The notes under the pieces: generated by a model
Told to the model about the DNA's origin: nothing
Seen by the model: the letters and a program-made list of their open reading frames with translations, nothing else
Databases searched by the model: none
Translations under genes and position numbers: made by a program
Shown here: positions 1 to 6,683 of the stretch, in pieces
Numbering within the stretch: position 1 is the stretch's first letter
How the letters are laid out: every line of letters starts with the position of its first letter
Source: Klebsiella pneumoniae
GTDB lineage: Bacteria > Pseudomonadota > Gammaproteobacteria > Pseudomonadales > Azotimanducaceae
Reading direction: 5' to 3'
NCBI GenBank assembly: GCA_945878745.1
Contig: CAMDVY010000061.1
Coordinates: 1-10,417 of the forward strand
Length of the DNA stretch: 10,417 nucleotides

Positions 1-26
1 AACCCATCAAGGTCGAAGGCGATTTC

Positions 27-1358
27 ATGTTGCCGCCAGTGGTGATCATTCCGGTATTGCTTGGAAGTCGATTGATCGACGCGCGGTCTGGCCTGGAACA
101 GTGGCCTGGCGGCACTCTCGATGTCGCCTTCTCTCAATATGAAGCGATCGAAATGCCTGTTGATGGCAACACCATCACGCCGGATGCATTGCCCAGCGAT
201 CTGGTGGCAGGAGGAATTGCCGAGTCGGCGCTGGGTCGGGACTTCTACGGCCGCATCATCGACACACTGGTCCGATATGGTGGTTATCAACGGGCTGAGG
301 TAGGTCAGCCGATCGGCGCAGCCAACGAACGGCGTGTGTACGTATTCGACTACGACTGGCGACAGGACAATGTCACCACCGTCAGAACACTCGCGAAGTT
401 CCTTGAGGCCATCCGTCGTGACTACCACGACCCGGCTCTGAAGTTCGATATCGTCGCCCACAGCATGGGTGGTCTCATCACGCGCTACTTCCTGCGTTAC
501 GGTACTGAGGACGTGTTGGTCGGCAACCACCTGAAGGTGACCTGGGCAGGTGCAGACTGGTTGAACAAAGTCATACTGCTCGGGACACCCAATCTTGGAT
601 CACTGTCAGCGATCGAAGGATTTGTGCTCGGCCAGAAAGTCGGATTTTCCCGTATACCCCAGGAAGTCGTCGCCACGATTCCAAGCACATATCAGCTGTT
701 CCCGCATCGCATCGTCAATTGGTTGATCGACAGCCAGGGACAACCGATGGACGCTGATCCGTTCGATATCGCCACCTGGCAGAAGTACCAGTGGAACATC
801 TTTGACCCGGTCGTGCGGGACCGAGTCATCAGGAATCGCGGCGAAGACTACTACGCCAACCTGACCCAACGATTTGTCCAGTACGCAGAGCGCGCACGTC
901 GGTTCAGCTGGTCGCTTACCGTATGCCCGGACTATGACGAATCATTGGGAAAGTGCGAAACCGGTGCAGTTGAACCTCCGGTACGATTGGTCGTTTTTGG
1001 TGGGAGCTGTACGCAGACCCCGGCGCGGGCGATGCTGGAAAAAGTCGACGGCAAACGCCAGTTGCGTCTGAATCCATCCGAAGTCTTGCGCCCGCCCGAA
1101 GGTCTCAACCTGGACCAGCTCATGCTCCAGCCCGGTGATGGCACGGTTACCAAGCCATCACTGCTGGCTCGGGACGCTCTTAATCCGCTGACCCCACGGC
1201 ATGCCTACTCCTACTTTCCATTGGCCTATGCTTTCCTGCTATGCGAACAACACGCGATGCTCACCGGTAACGTGCACTTTCAAAACAATCTCCTGGACGT
1301 ACTGCTGACCCGCGCCTTGCCGTGGGAACTTCATCTGGATCACACGAATCGACGATGA
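27..1358 (+). CDS. LCAT-like lipase/acyltransferase (alpha/beta hydrolase), possibly 5'-partial
   Basis: Alpha/beta hydrolase of the lecithin:cholesterol acyltransferase (LCAT, PF02450-like) type, expected to hydrolyse or transfer acyl chains of phospholipids, sterol esters or other lipids. Residues 3-15 (PPVVIIPVLLGSR) match the family's N-terminal oxyanion-hole region, although the usual PG is PV here. AHSMGG (144-149) is the nucleophile elbow with Ser146. GDGTV (370-374) supplies Asp371, and His409 in CEQHAM is placed as the catalytic His near the C-terminus. Four Cys (300, 310, 328, 406) could form disulfides if the protein is exported. The ATG at 27 has GAAGG seven bases upstream, but the frame is open to base 3 with no stop. 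A longer protein with a signal sequence starting left of the window is therefore possible. The stop overlaps the next start (ATGA), so the two genes are translationally coupled. Substrate is unknown. The triad is seen directly; the acyltransferase role is inferred. Confidence 0.87.
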   Translation: MLPPVVIIPVLLGSRLIDARSGLEQWPGGTLDVAFSQYEAIEMPVDGNTITPDALPSDLVAGGIAESALGRDFYGRIIDTLVRYGGYQRAEVGQPIGAANERRVYVFDYDWRQDNVTTVRTLAKFLEAIRRDYHDPALKFDIVAHSMGGLITRYFLRYGTEDVLVGNHLKVTWAGADWLNKVILLGTPNLGSLSAIEGFVLGQKVGFSRIPQEVVATIPSTYQLFPHRIVNWLIDSQGQPMDADPFDIATWQKYQWNIFDPVVRDRVIRNRGEDYYANLTQRFVQYAERARRFSWSLTVCPDYDESLGKCETGAVEPPVRLVVFGGSCTQTPARAMLEKVDGKRQLRLNPSEVLRPPEGLNLDQLMLQPGDGTVTKPSLLARDALNPLTPRHAYSYFPLAYAFLLCEQHAMLTGNVHFQNNLLDVLLTRALPWELHLDHTNRR

Positions 1359-2196
1359 TCGAGGAACTCTCTTTTTTCGCGCTACTGGCGCCAACCCTGA
1401 TTTACGGGTTCATCCTGGCTTTGCACGCCCTTCTCCCGGCACGTCGAATCACTGGCTACGTCGTTGATCCGAAGACCCAGCAGCCACAGGTCTATCGTCT
1501 CAATGGGCTTCTCGTCCTGTTCATCGTACTTGGCTGTTTCCTCCTTGCCGCGACTGCTGGCTGGACTGACCCAGCGTGGTTCCATAACGAACGATGGTCA
1601 CTGCTGATTGGTGCCTGTGTGCATGGTCTTGTTTACACTCTGGCACTGGTATTACCGGCGCAGTCATGCTGGTCCTGAACGCCGTGTCATTTGCCGTCGT
1701 CCATCATCAGCTCTTTGGTGCGCTGGCAAACCCCGGCGTTTACGTCCACGCCGGTTTACTGGTGCTGTTTGTCATTGATTATCTGTGGTTCGAACAGGTG
1801 CATCCGTACACCTACGACTTGTTTGTGCTGGGTTGGACGATCGCGCGTGGCGCCAACATGCAGAAGTACACCTTCAAGCGACATCCCGACCGGCTTTTCC
1901 TCGGCTTTATGCAGCCAGAGGTGATTGGCAACGGTCCACCAAGACTCCTGTGCAGCGGTTATTGGGGCGTCTCCCGGCATATCAATTACCTTGGAGAAAT
2001 ACTGATGGCGTTGGGGATTGCGGCGTCGCTGGGGCACCTCGACTCGATATGGCCGTGGCTGTACCCGCTCTACTACGTCCTGCTGCTCGTACCGCGAGAG
2101 CGGGATGACGATCGACGCTGCGCCGCCAAGTACGGTGCGCTCTGGACCGAATACAAACGCCAGGTGCCGTATCGGATTATTCCCGGCGTCTATTGA
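1355..2196 (+). pseudogene. ERG4/ERG24-family sterol reductase (delta-14 type), frameshifted and internally deleted
   Basis: Integral membrane sterol reductase family, which reduces sterol double bonds with NADPH. It starts at an ATG overlapping the upstream stop and reads in one frame to a stop at 1676-1678. The homology then continues in the -1 frame (open from 1588) to 2196. The first part has hydrophobic helices and the family's LLP...G...YrlNG region (YRLNG at 1493-1507). The second part has GANMQKYTFKR (1849-1881), RHINYLGE (1975-1998) and KYGALWTEY (2128-2154), followed by VPYRIIPGVY, which together form the typical NADPH-binding C-terminus. Joined, the two parts give about 280 residues, against roughly 400-430 for the family. 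Compared with the family from memory, the GN.IYDFF.G.ELNPR segment is missing near 1650-1665, where the frame changes. The segment after the T.D motif (TYDLF, 1810-1824) is also missing. Two losses plus a frameshift point to decay; an assembly error remains possible. Specificity (C14 or C24 bond) cannot be told. Confidence 0.75.
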
Positions 2197-2213
2197 TGAC
2201 GTTGGCGGATGTT

Positions 2214-2278
2214 GTAGGAGCGATCTCCTGATCGCGATATTCGATGCGCCCAATAATCGCGGTCGGAGACCGCTCCTA
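2214..2278. repeat. REPIN-like pair of inverted GTAG-type REP hairpins
   Basis: This fills the 83-bp gap between two convergent genes. The left unit begins GTAGGAG (2214-2220) and has the stem GCGATC-TCCT-GATCGC. The right unit, read on the minus strand from 2278, begins TAGGAG and has the stem GCGGTC-TCC-GACCGC. The two heads face outward in inverted orientation about 20 bases apart, which is the arrangement of a REPIN (a mobile REP doublet moved by RAYT transposases in gammaproteobacteria). Folded RNA from either side could also act in transcription termination or 3'-end protection. The match to the REP class is by recognised pattern, not by search. Confidence 0.75.
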
Positions 2279-2279
2279 G

Positions 2280-3200
2280 TTACATGGGTATCCCGGTGAA
2301 GCCCCGCTTGAGCCTACCTGCGTCGACCAAGCGATCAATGACCTCGCCATCGTGACTCGGCACCATCGTCATCTCGGGGTTGGCGTCGGATAGCGCCTTG
2401 AACACGATCAACCAACTGAAAACAGCTGCGCGATCTTCGTCAACAATAAGGTCCCCAACCAGGCGAGAGCGCGCGCGAGTTTCCCGCCAGTTTCGATCCA
2501 TGGAAGAGATATCTCCCATGAAGAGATATTCACTGCCGTCTGCAAGCTGGACGAAGACCAGCTGAGAGCCCGGCGTATGACTCGGCGCCTTGACCAGCAC
2601 AACGCCAGGGGCGATGGCCAGCATCCCCTGATAGATGAGTGGTTGAAACGATTCGCGACTACCGCTTGGCCAGACCAGCGGCGTAGTTAGCGCATCATTG
2701 TCGAACTGTTCCTTGGTAACCATGGCCCGGGGCAACGTCACAGACCAATCTGGCGAGAGGAGCAACCCGCCGATGTGATCGTTGTGTTCGTGGGTGACAA
2801 CGATGGCAAACGCGCCTGCCAAAGCGCCAGAAACACGCTGTTGGGACGCATCATCAAAGTCCTCGATACCCATTGCCTTGGCTGCATCCCTCGAGTAACC
2901 GGTATCGATGATGATCTGACGGTCAGGTGCATTGACCTGAAAAGCATGCACGGCAATTTCGCTGTCACTCCATCCACCACCAGCAACCATGACCAGTGAC
3001 GGAAGGTTACGTCTGGAAATGGTCTCGACGGCGATGGAAACCGGCTTTTCACCAGGGATCGAATTTGCAGCAGCGCGCAGTGCAGTGATATCCAGGGGTG
3101 CCGGGTCAACGCCCGATTGGTTGTCGTTGAGCAACCAGTGATACATGGCGCCCAGAATCAGTGCCGTCCCGATCAGCCATGACAGTCCACGTCGTCCCAT
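2280..3200 (-). CDS. Membrane-anchored metallo-beta-lactamase-fold hydrolase
   Basis: A 306-residue metallo-beta-lactamase-superfamily hydrolase. The zinc-site motif THEHNDHIGG supplies His137, His139, Asp141 and His142. Further ligands fit His208 (SHTPGSQ), Asp230 (FMGDIS) and His283 (PSHDGE), giving a complete binuclear site. Residues 5-24 form one hydrophobic segment after MGRR, a signal anchor or uncleaved signal peptide, so the enzyme domain should face the periplasm. The ATG has AAGG about nine bases upstream. It is the last gene of the minus-strand block, 70 bp after the DUF4124-like gene with no evident promoter between them, so it may be co-transcribed with the motor genes. It ends only two bases from the REPIN. 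The superfamily covers beta-lactamases, lactonases, esterases and phosphodiesterases; nothing visible selects among these. The fold assignment is firm; the substrate is unknown. Confidence 0.9.
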   Translation of the reverse strand: MGRRGLSWLIGTALILGAMYHWLLNDNQSGVDPAPLDITALRAAANSIPGEKPVSIAVETISRRNLPSLVMVAGGGWSDSEIAVHAFQVNAPDRQIIIDTGYSRDAAKAMGIEDFDDASQQRVSGALAGAFAIVVTHEHNDHIGGLLLSPDWSVTLPRAMVTKEQFDNDALTTPLVWPSGSRESFQPLIYQGMLAIAPGVVLVKAPSHTPGSQLVFVQLADGSEYLFMGDISSMDRNWRETRARSRLVGDLIVDEDRAAVFSWLIVFKALSDANPEMTMVPSHDGEVIDRLVDAGRLKRGFTGIPM

Positions 3201-3270
3201 TCACATCCGCCTTGTCAGCCTGCTCGAGACGATTCAATCCGAGCCAGTGCGATGGCCAGATATTAGCGGA

Positions 3271-3831
3271 TTACGGGTTTTCGGGGGCTTCGCCTGACGG
3301 TCGTGATGCGCCTTGCGCCATGGCATCTGACATCGCCTTGAACTGGGGAAATCGCGTGGCGATTTCTTCAAGTGCGTCATTCACATTCGGTCCCTGCCCT
3401 TCTGCACCTGGGGGCAGAGAAACTCCCGGCAACTGTCCCTCGCCCTGCCCGCGGGATGAACCGGTGTACTTCGAGATGAGCACCGCGGTTGGGGAGGAGC
3501 CAGAATTCTTCTCGGAAGATTCAGCGGCGGGAGCGTTGCCCGTAAATGCCGTTTTGGGGACGGTCATGATCTCGGCGATGGCGATGGTCTGGATGTCCTT
3601 GTCTTCAAATCCAGCCGGTTTTGTATCACTGAATTGCCAGACGCCTTCGGCGTCTTTCCAGCGATACGCCTGAGCTGCAGGCTTCACAGCTTCGGCCACA
3701 TCTTTCACTGGATCTGGAACCCAGTCTTCGGCCGTCATGATCGGATCACCGGTCGGACCCTTTACATACATCGGCGCGATGACGAGTCCACCCACCAGTA
3801 GAATCAGCATCACAACGAAGGTTGGTTTCAT
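3271..3831 (-). CDS. Membrane-anchored DUF4124-like envelope protein
   Basis: A 186-residue protein with an N-terminal hydrophobic segment (residues 4-22), either a signal peptide or a single anchor. A short module at about 55-80 (AYRWKDAEGVWQFSDTKPAG) resembles DUF4124, a small beta-rich periplasmic domain of unknown role that usually reads Y.W.D..G...YSD.pP. The rest is low-complexity and rich in Ser, Gly, Pro and Ala, ending in a short helix-like stretch (about 147-168). It starts 12 bp after the tonB-like stop, so it belongs to the same transcription unit. No good Shine-Dalgarno site precedes the ATG (the upstream bases are TGATTTGATTCGCCG), so translation may depend on coupling to the gene before it. 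The context suggests an accessory envelope component of the Exb/TonB-like machine. That is inference only. Confidence 0.75.
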   Translation of the reverse strand: MKPTFVVMLILLVGGLVIAPMYVKGPTGDPIMTAEDWVPDPVKDVAEAVKPAAQAYRWKDAEGVWQFSDTKPAGFEDKDIQTIAIAEIMTVPKTAFTGNAPAAESSEKNSGSSPTAVLISKYTGSSRGQGEGQLPGVSLPPGAEGQGPNVNDALEEIATRFPQFKAMSDAMAQGASRPSGEAPENP

Positions 3832-3843
3832 CGGCGAATCAAA

Positions 3844-4806
3844 TCAGGTTGGCAGGAAGTGCACAGGATAGCTGATCGTGGTGGTTCGGACATCGCGATG
3901 ACCAAAATCAAACATGCGTACCCGGCTGACAATGCGTTCAACCAGCGTCGGGTCAACCAGCTCACTGGCAACCACCTGGATGTTCATCACCTCACCGTTC
4001 GGGCTGATGACCAGCTCCAGTACCACTTTGCCTTGCAGCGAGGGATCTGCACGCAGCGCTCTGTTATAGATCGCAAAGATGGACCCTTTGTTGCTGTCGA
4101 AAACACGACGAATGTCTTCGATGCTTCGACTGCGAGCATCCCCGGCTGTGCCCGTACCATTCTCGTTTGATGCAGTCGAAGAAGCTCTCACACCACCGGC
4201 GCCGATCGCGCCGTCGGAAGCTGAGACCTTCGTCGTCTCGCGGCCAGACAAGGCAACACCACCGGTATCACGCGACAAAGCCGAGACATTGACGCCGGCA
4301 CTTCGGGTACCGGTTTTGGACGTAATCAACGATCGATCGATGGTCGCTGCTTCACCAGTACCACGCTGTATCGAGGCCGTGTCCTGAAGTTTTGAGACAT
4401 CTACGGACTCACGCATGTCGGCAAACGCGTCCTTGAACGCAAGCAACCCCGACTCTCTGGCCTTCTCACGCACGTCCGCAACCTGTGGCTCTGGCGTAGG
4501 TGCGACTACCTTCGGTTTTTGCTGCACCGGAACGGGTTTTTCTTCCGGAATCACCTTCGGTTTGGGCTTGGGTGGTTCGGGGATCGCAATCGGCTCAGGC
4601 TTGTCGAGCAGAATCTGTGCGAGGTCGACCGGCAGTTCTCGCTGTTCTTCCTTTACCGGCTCCGGCAAATCGAACAAGGGAACGGCAACGCCGATCGTAA
4701 TGACTGCTGTCAGGCATATGCCCAACCAGCGCCTGAAGGCGCGAACATCCTGACGGTCGAGCGCCCAAGGGAGATCAAAATAATGGACGTGTGCAACCGC
4801 CGTCAT
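3844..4806 (-). CDS. TonB-like energy transducer with AgmX/PglI-type C-terminal domain
   Basis: A 320-residue protein with TonB layout. It has a short cytoplasmic N-terminus, one transmembrane helix (about 27-45), a Pro/Lys/Glu-rich rod (about 48-108, with repeated PEP, PKPK and EKP steps), a Ser/Thr/Gly-rich linker (about 140-225) and a C-terminal domain (about 228-320). The C-terminal part, starting RSIEDIRRVFDSNKGSIFAI and continuing through LQGKVVLELVISPNGEV, fits the AgmX/PglI C-terminal family, a TonB-like periplasmic fold found in envelope-motor proteins. Its expected role is to transmit proton-motive energy from ExbB/ExbD across the periplasm to an unidentified outer-membrane partner. 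The helix (WLGICLTAVITIGVAVPLF) lacks the His that classical TonB needs. The start overlaps exbD-2 by 4 bp and has a strong AAGGAG site seven bases upstream. Homology class is confident; the partner is unknown. Confidence 0.87.
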   Translation of the reverse strand: MTAVAHVHYFDLPWALDRQDVRAFRRWLGICLTAVITIGVAVPLFDLPEPVKEEQRELPVDLAQILLDKPEPIAIPEPPKPKPKVIPEEKPVPVQQKPKVVAPTPEPQVADVREKARESGLLAFKDAFADMRESVDVSKLQDTASIQRGTGEAATIDRSLITSKTGTRSAGVNVSALSRDTGGVALSGRETTKVSASDGAIGAGGVRASSTASNENGTGTAGDARSRSIEDIRRVFDSNKGSIFAIYNRALRADPSLQGKVVLELVISPNGEVMNIQVVASELVDPTLVERIVSRVRMFDFGHRDVRTTTISYPVHFLPT

Positions 4807-5342
4807 GTCGCTACTCCTTCTCCTGGTGCAACCCCTGCCGGTGCAGGCAATTCCGGTGCACCAACTTCGAGACGATTTACCGCCAGCGAAATCTGTGTAA
4901 ACGCCGTATTCTGACAGGTCAGCATGATCTGCTTGAGCAGCCAGTACGGGATTTCCCGATCACCCATGATGGTGACCTGAAACCCGTTTTCAGGAATTTC
5001 GCCCTGACGTGCGGCCTGAAAGTCGAGTTCCTGCTTGAGTGCCGGGATCACGGCGTCTTCAGCTGAGCCAAGTGTTCCCACGGAGACTATGCTCTTGCCC
5101 TGCACGATCAGGTCATCTGCGTTGATTGAAATCACCAGACGGTTGTCCGGACGTTGTTCGGACGTTGAGTCGGGCAACTTGATATCGGACTGCGTCTCCA
5201 GTACTTCGACTTCCGATGAGTTCACCATCAGGAAGAACACCAGAATGGTGAAGATGTCCATCAGCGACACCAGATTGAGGGTGGCGACTTTCCTAGACTT
5301 TTTCTGTTGCTGGCGACGGCGTGTGTGATGGAACGCACTCAT
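4803..5342 (-). CDS. exbD: ExbD/TolR-family proton-motor subunit (second copy, Asp retained)
   Basis: A 179-residue biopolymer transport protein of the ExbD/TolR family, one half of the inner-membrane stator that couples proton flow to movement of a TonB-like protein. It has a basic cytoplasmic N-terminus (residues 1-19), one transmembrane helix (about 22-41, LNLVSLMDIFTILVFFLMVN) and a periplasmic domain (about 45-165). Asp29 in the helix sits where the essential proton-carrying Asp of ExbD lies (Asp25 in E. coli). The C-terminal tail is Pro/Ala/Gly-rich. A GGAG site lies about seven bases before the ATG. The gene overlaps both neighbours by ATGA junctions, indicating tightly coupled translation with exbD-1 and the tonB-like gene. 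It probably forms a heteromer with ExbD-1 inside the ExbB pentamer. Confidence 0.92.
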   Translation of the reverse strand: MSAFHHTRRRQQQKKSRKVATLNLVSLMDIFTILVFFLMVNSSEVEVLETQSDIKLPDSTSEQRPDNRLVISINADDLIVQGKSIVSVGTLGSAEDAVIPALKQELDFQAARQGEIPENGFQVTIMGDREIPYWLLKQIMLTCQNTAFTQISLAVNRLEVGAPELPAPAGVAPGEGVAT

Positions 5343-5881
5343 GACGCCTCTCCATTGCTGGCAGCGCTCGCCATCGATACCTGTGTTTGCGCGGGCGGCG
5401 TACTGCCCAGTGAGACCACAGGGAAGAGTTCTGCATTCACCACATCAAGCCCCTGTACAACTGCATGGGATCGCACACGATCCATGACACTGACGAGAGT
5501 CTGATAGTTGGTGTTGTCTTCCAGGAGAATCGTGATGTCACGTTTCTCCGGCATTCGGGTTTTTAACTCGGTAAGTACCAGCGTCAGTGTCGCGTAGTCA
5601 TGGCCTTTCTCTGTGATTGGCAACGTCTTGATGGCGCCACCACGGCCATCGCCTACCACGATGCGATCACCATGAACGGTCACTTCGAGATGCACGAGAT
5701 CCGGATCAAATTCTGCGCTGCTTTCTCCGGACGGAAAATTCAGATCGATGACGGTGGTGTGAGTAAACACCAGCGTCAGCAACAATACTGGAACCAGCAC
5801 GATCATGAGATTCATGAACGGGGTAACTTCCAGTTCCGCAGCCTCATCCGTCATTCTTCTTGAATGTCGTCGACGTAACAT
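5339..5881 (-). CDS. ExbD/TolR-family subunit (first copy, Asn in place of catalytic Asp)
   Basis: A 180-residue ExbD-type protein with a basic N-terminus (MLRRRHSRR), a helix at about 20-40 (TPFMNLMIVLVPVLLLTLVF) and a periplasmic domain with the usual beta/alpha pattern (about 45-150), then a Ser/Ala/Pro-rich tail. In the helix the expected P-x-x-D is P-F-M-N. Asn24 replaces the protonatable Asp, so this subunit alone should not conduct protons in the known way. The frame extends to an ATG at 5971, which would overlap exbB by 56 bp. The ATG at 5881 is chosen because AGAGGA lies seven bases upstream and because the protein then starts with the typical basic segment. A second possible start is Met10 (5854). 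It lies 34 bp after exbB and overlaps exbD-2 by 4 bp. Confidence 0.88.
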   Translation of the reverse strand: MLRRRHSRRMTDEAAELEVTPFMNLMIVLVPVLLLTLVFTHTTVIDLNFPSGESSAEFDPDLVHLEVTVHGDRIVVGDGRGGAIKTLPITEKGHDYATLTLVLTELKTRMPEKRDITILLEDNTNYQTLVSVMDRVRSHAVVQGLDVVNAELFPVVSLGSTPPAQTQVSMASAASNGEAS

Positions 5882-5915
5882 GCGCGGGTCCTCTCGATTG
5901 CGGTCAGCTGCCCAA

Positions 5916-6590
5916 CTAGATTCTGGACGAAAGAGGGGTCGCCGCAGGTTTTGCGCGACCAGCCTGTTCAAGGATGTTCACGCACTTCACCATGGCAATC
6001 TCGAGGCTCTCAATGATGGAACTGGTCTTGCTCTGCAGCATCGAGTGAATCAACAGCAACGGAATGGCAACCACCAGCCCGAACGCGGTGGTGTTCATGG
6101 CTACTGAGATACTCTGTGAAAGCAGTGCCGCCTTCTCAGCTGGATCTGCGCTGGCTACCGCGGTGAACGCTGCAATCAGACCGATGATCGTACCGAGCAG
6201 GCCCAACAGGGTTGCGATATTCGCAAAGGTCGCCAGATACGGCGTGCGTCGTTCGATATTCGGCAGAATCTCGAGCAATCCCTCTTCCATTGCATATTCG
6301 ATGTCCTGACGCTGTCGCGCGCCAGAGGAGAATCGGTTGACACCATCGGCAACGATTCGGCTCATTGCTGACTTGGACGCACGGGTCACACTGGCCAGCT
6401 CCTGAACCTTGCCGTTTTGCAAAAGCGGCAGCATGGCATTGAAGTCGCGACGGTTCACGCGTATCTGATTTGCCAGATACAGCCACCTCTCCGCAGCGAT
6501 GGCGATGCCAATCGCCAGCACGATCGCAATCGGGTACATAAAAAATCCACCTTCCTGGAAGAAGGCAATCAGTCCGGTCGTAGAATCCAT
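5916..6590 (-). CDS. exbB: ExbB/TolQ/MotA-family proton channel subunit
   Basis: A 224-residue inner-membrane protein that would form the pentameric channel around the ExbD helices and use proton flow to drive the TonB-like protein. Three membrane helices are visible, at about 15-35, 119-144 and 160-183, with a cytoplasmic loop of about 80 residues between the first two, as in ExbB. The second helix contains the family signature LLGLLGTIIGLIAAF (Thr134 at the conserved pore position). The third contains NTTAFGLVVAIP (Thr168). Length fits the TolQ/ExbB range. AAGGAG lies about six bases before the ATG. It is the first gene of the motor sub-cluster. The 126-bp gap upstream holds a hairpin, a palindrome and a weak promoter candidate, so it may have its own control. 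Confidence 0.94.
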   Translation of the reverse strand: MDSTTGLIAFFQEGGFFMYPIAIVLAIGIAIAAERWLYLANQIRVNRRDFNAMLPLLQNGKVQELASVTRASKSAMSRIVADGVNRFSSGARQRQDIEYAMEEGLLEILPNIERRTPYLATFANIATLLGLLGTIIGLIAAFTAVASADPAEKAALLSQSISVAMNTTAFGLVVAIPLLLIHSMLQSKTSSIIESLEIAMVKCVNILEQAGRAKPAATPLSSRI

Positions 6591-6603
6591 AGTCGTCTCC
6601 TTG

Positions 6604-6633
6604 AATGAACCGCGCTACTGACATATCCGTCAA
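6604..6633 (-). promoter_or_regulatory. Weak sigma70-like promoter candidate before exbB
   Basis: On the minus strand, TTGACG (6633-6628) is a good -35 match. After an 18-base spacer comes TTCATT (6609-6604), a poor -10 match at three of six positions, which also falls very close to the exbB ribosome site. It is offered only because the terminator-like hairpin just upstream would require a new start of transcription for exbB. Confidence 0.2.
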
Positions 6634-6652
6634 CGGCGTCCGTACTTACGTT

Positions 6653-6680
6653 AAAGAACCCCACGATTCAGCGGGGATTC
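6653..6680 (-). terminator. Rho-independent terminator-like hairpin after the small secreted-protein gene
   Basis: Read on the minus strand, the stem CCCCGC pairs with GTGGGG (one G-T pair) around the loop TGAATC. It is extended by GAA/TTC with one bulged base and followed by TTCTTTAA. The stem is GC-rich but the T tract is short and interrupted, so termination may be partial. It lies 36 bases after the stop of the 99-residue gene and about 63 bases before exbB. It could end or attenuate transcription between the TPR genes and the motor genes. Confidence 0.5.
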
Positions 6681-6683
6681 TCG

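Noticed and set aside
1640..1680. Programmed -1 frameshift in the sterol reductase
   Set aside because: No X-XXY-YYZ slippery heptamer or following pseudoknot is apparent in the overlap of the two frames, and family segments are missing at the same place, which fits a deletion better.
1594..2196. Separate 200-residue membrane protein gene
   Set aside because: Its first part (about 1594-1650) is Cys/Trp-rich and unlike the family. The homologous part begins near 1651 and continues the protein encoded in the other frame, so it is treated as the second piece of one broken gene.
1756..2253. 165-residue minus-strand reading frame
   Set aside because: It is antisense to the sterol reductase C-terminus, starts inside the REPIN and has no recognisable protein pattern or ribosome site.
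3161..3673. 170-residue plus-strand reading frame
   Set aside because: It is antisense to the DUF4124-like gene and the start of the hydrolase gene, whose frames carry signal anchors and domain motifs. The antisense peptide is low-complexity without motifs.
5882..5971. Upstream ATG at 5971 for ExbD-1
   Set aside because: It would overlap exbB by 56 bp and add 30 residues not expected in ExbD. The ATG at 5881 has a well-placed AGAGGA.
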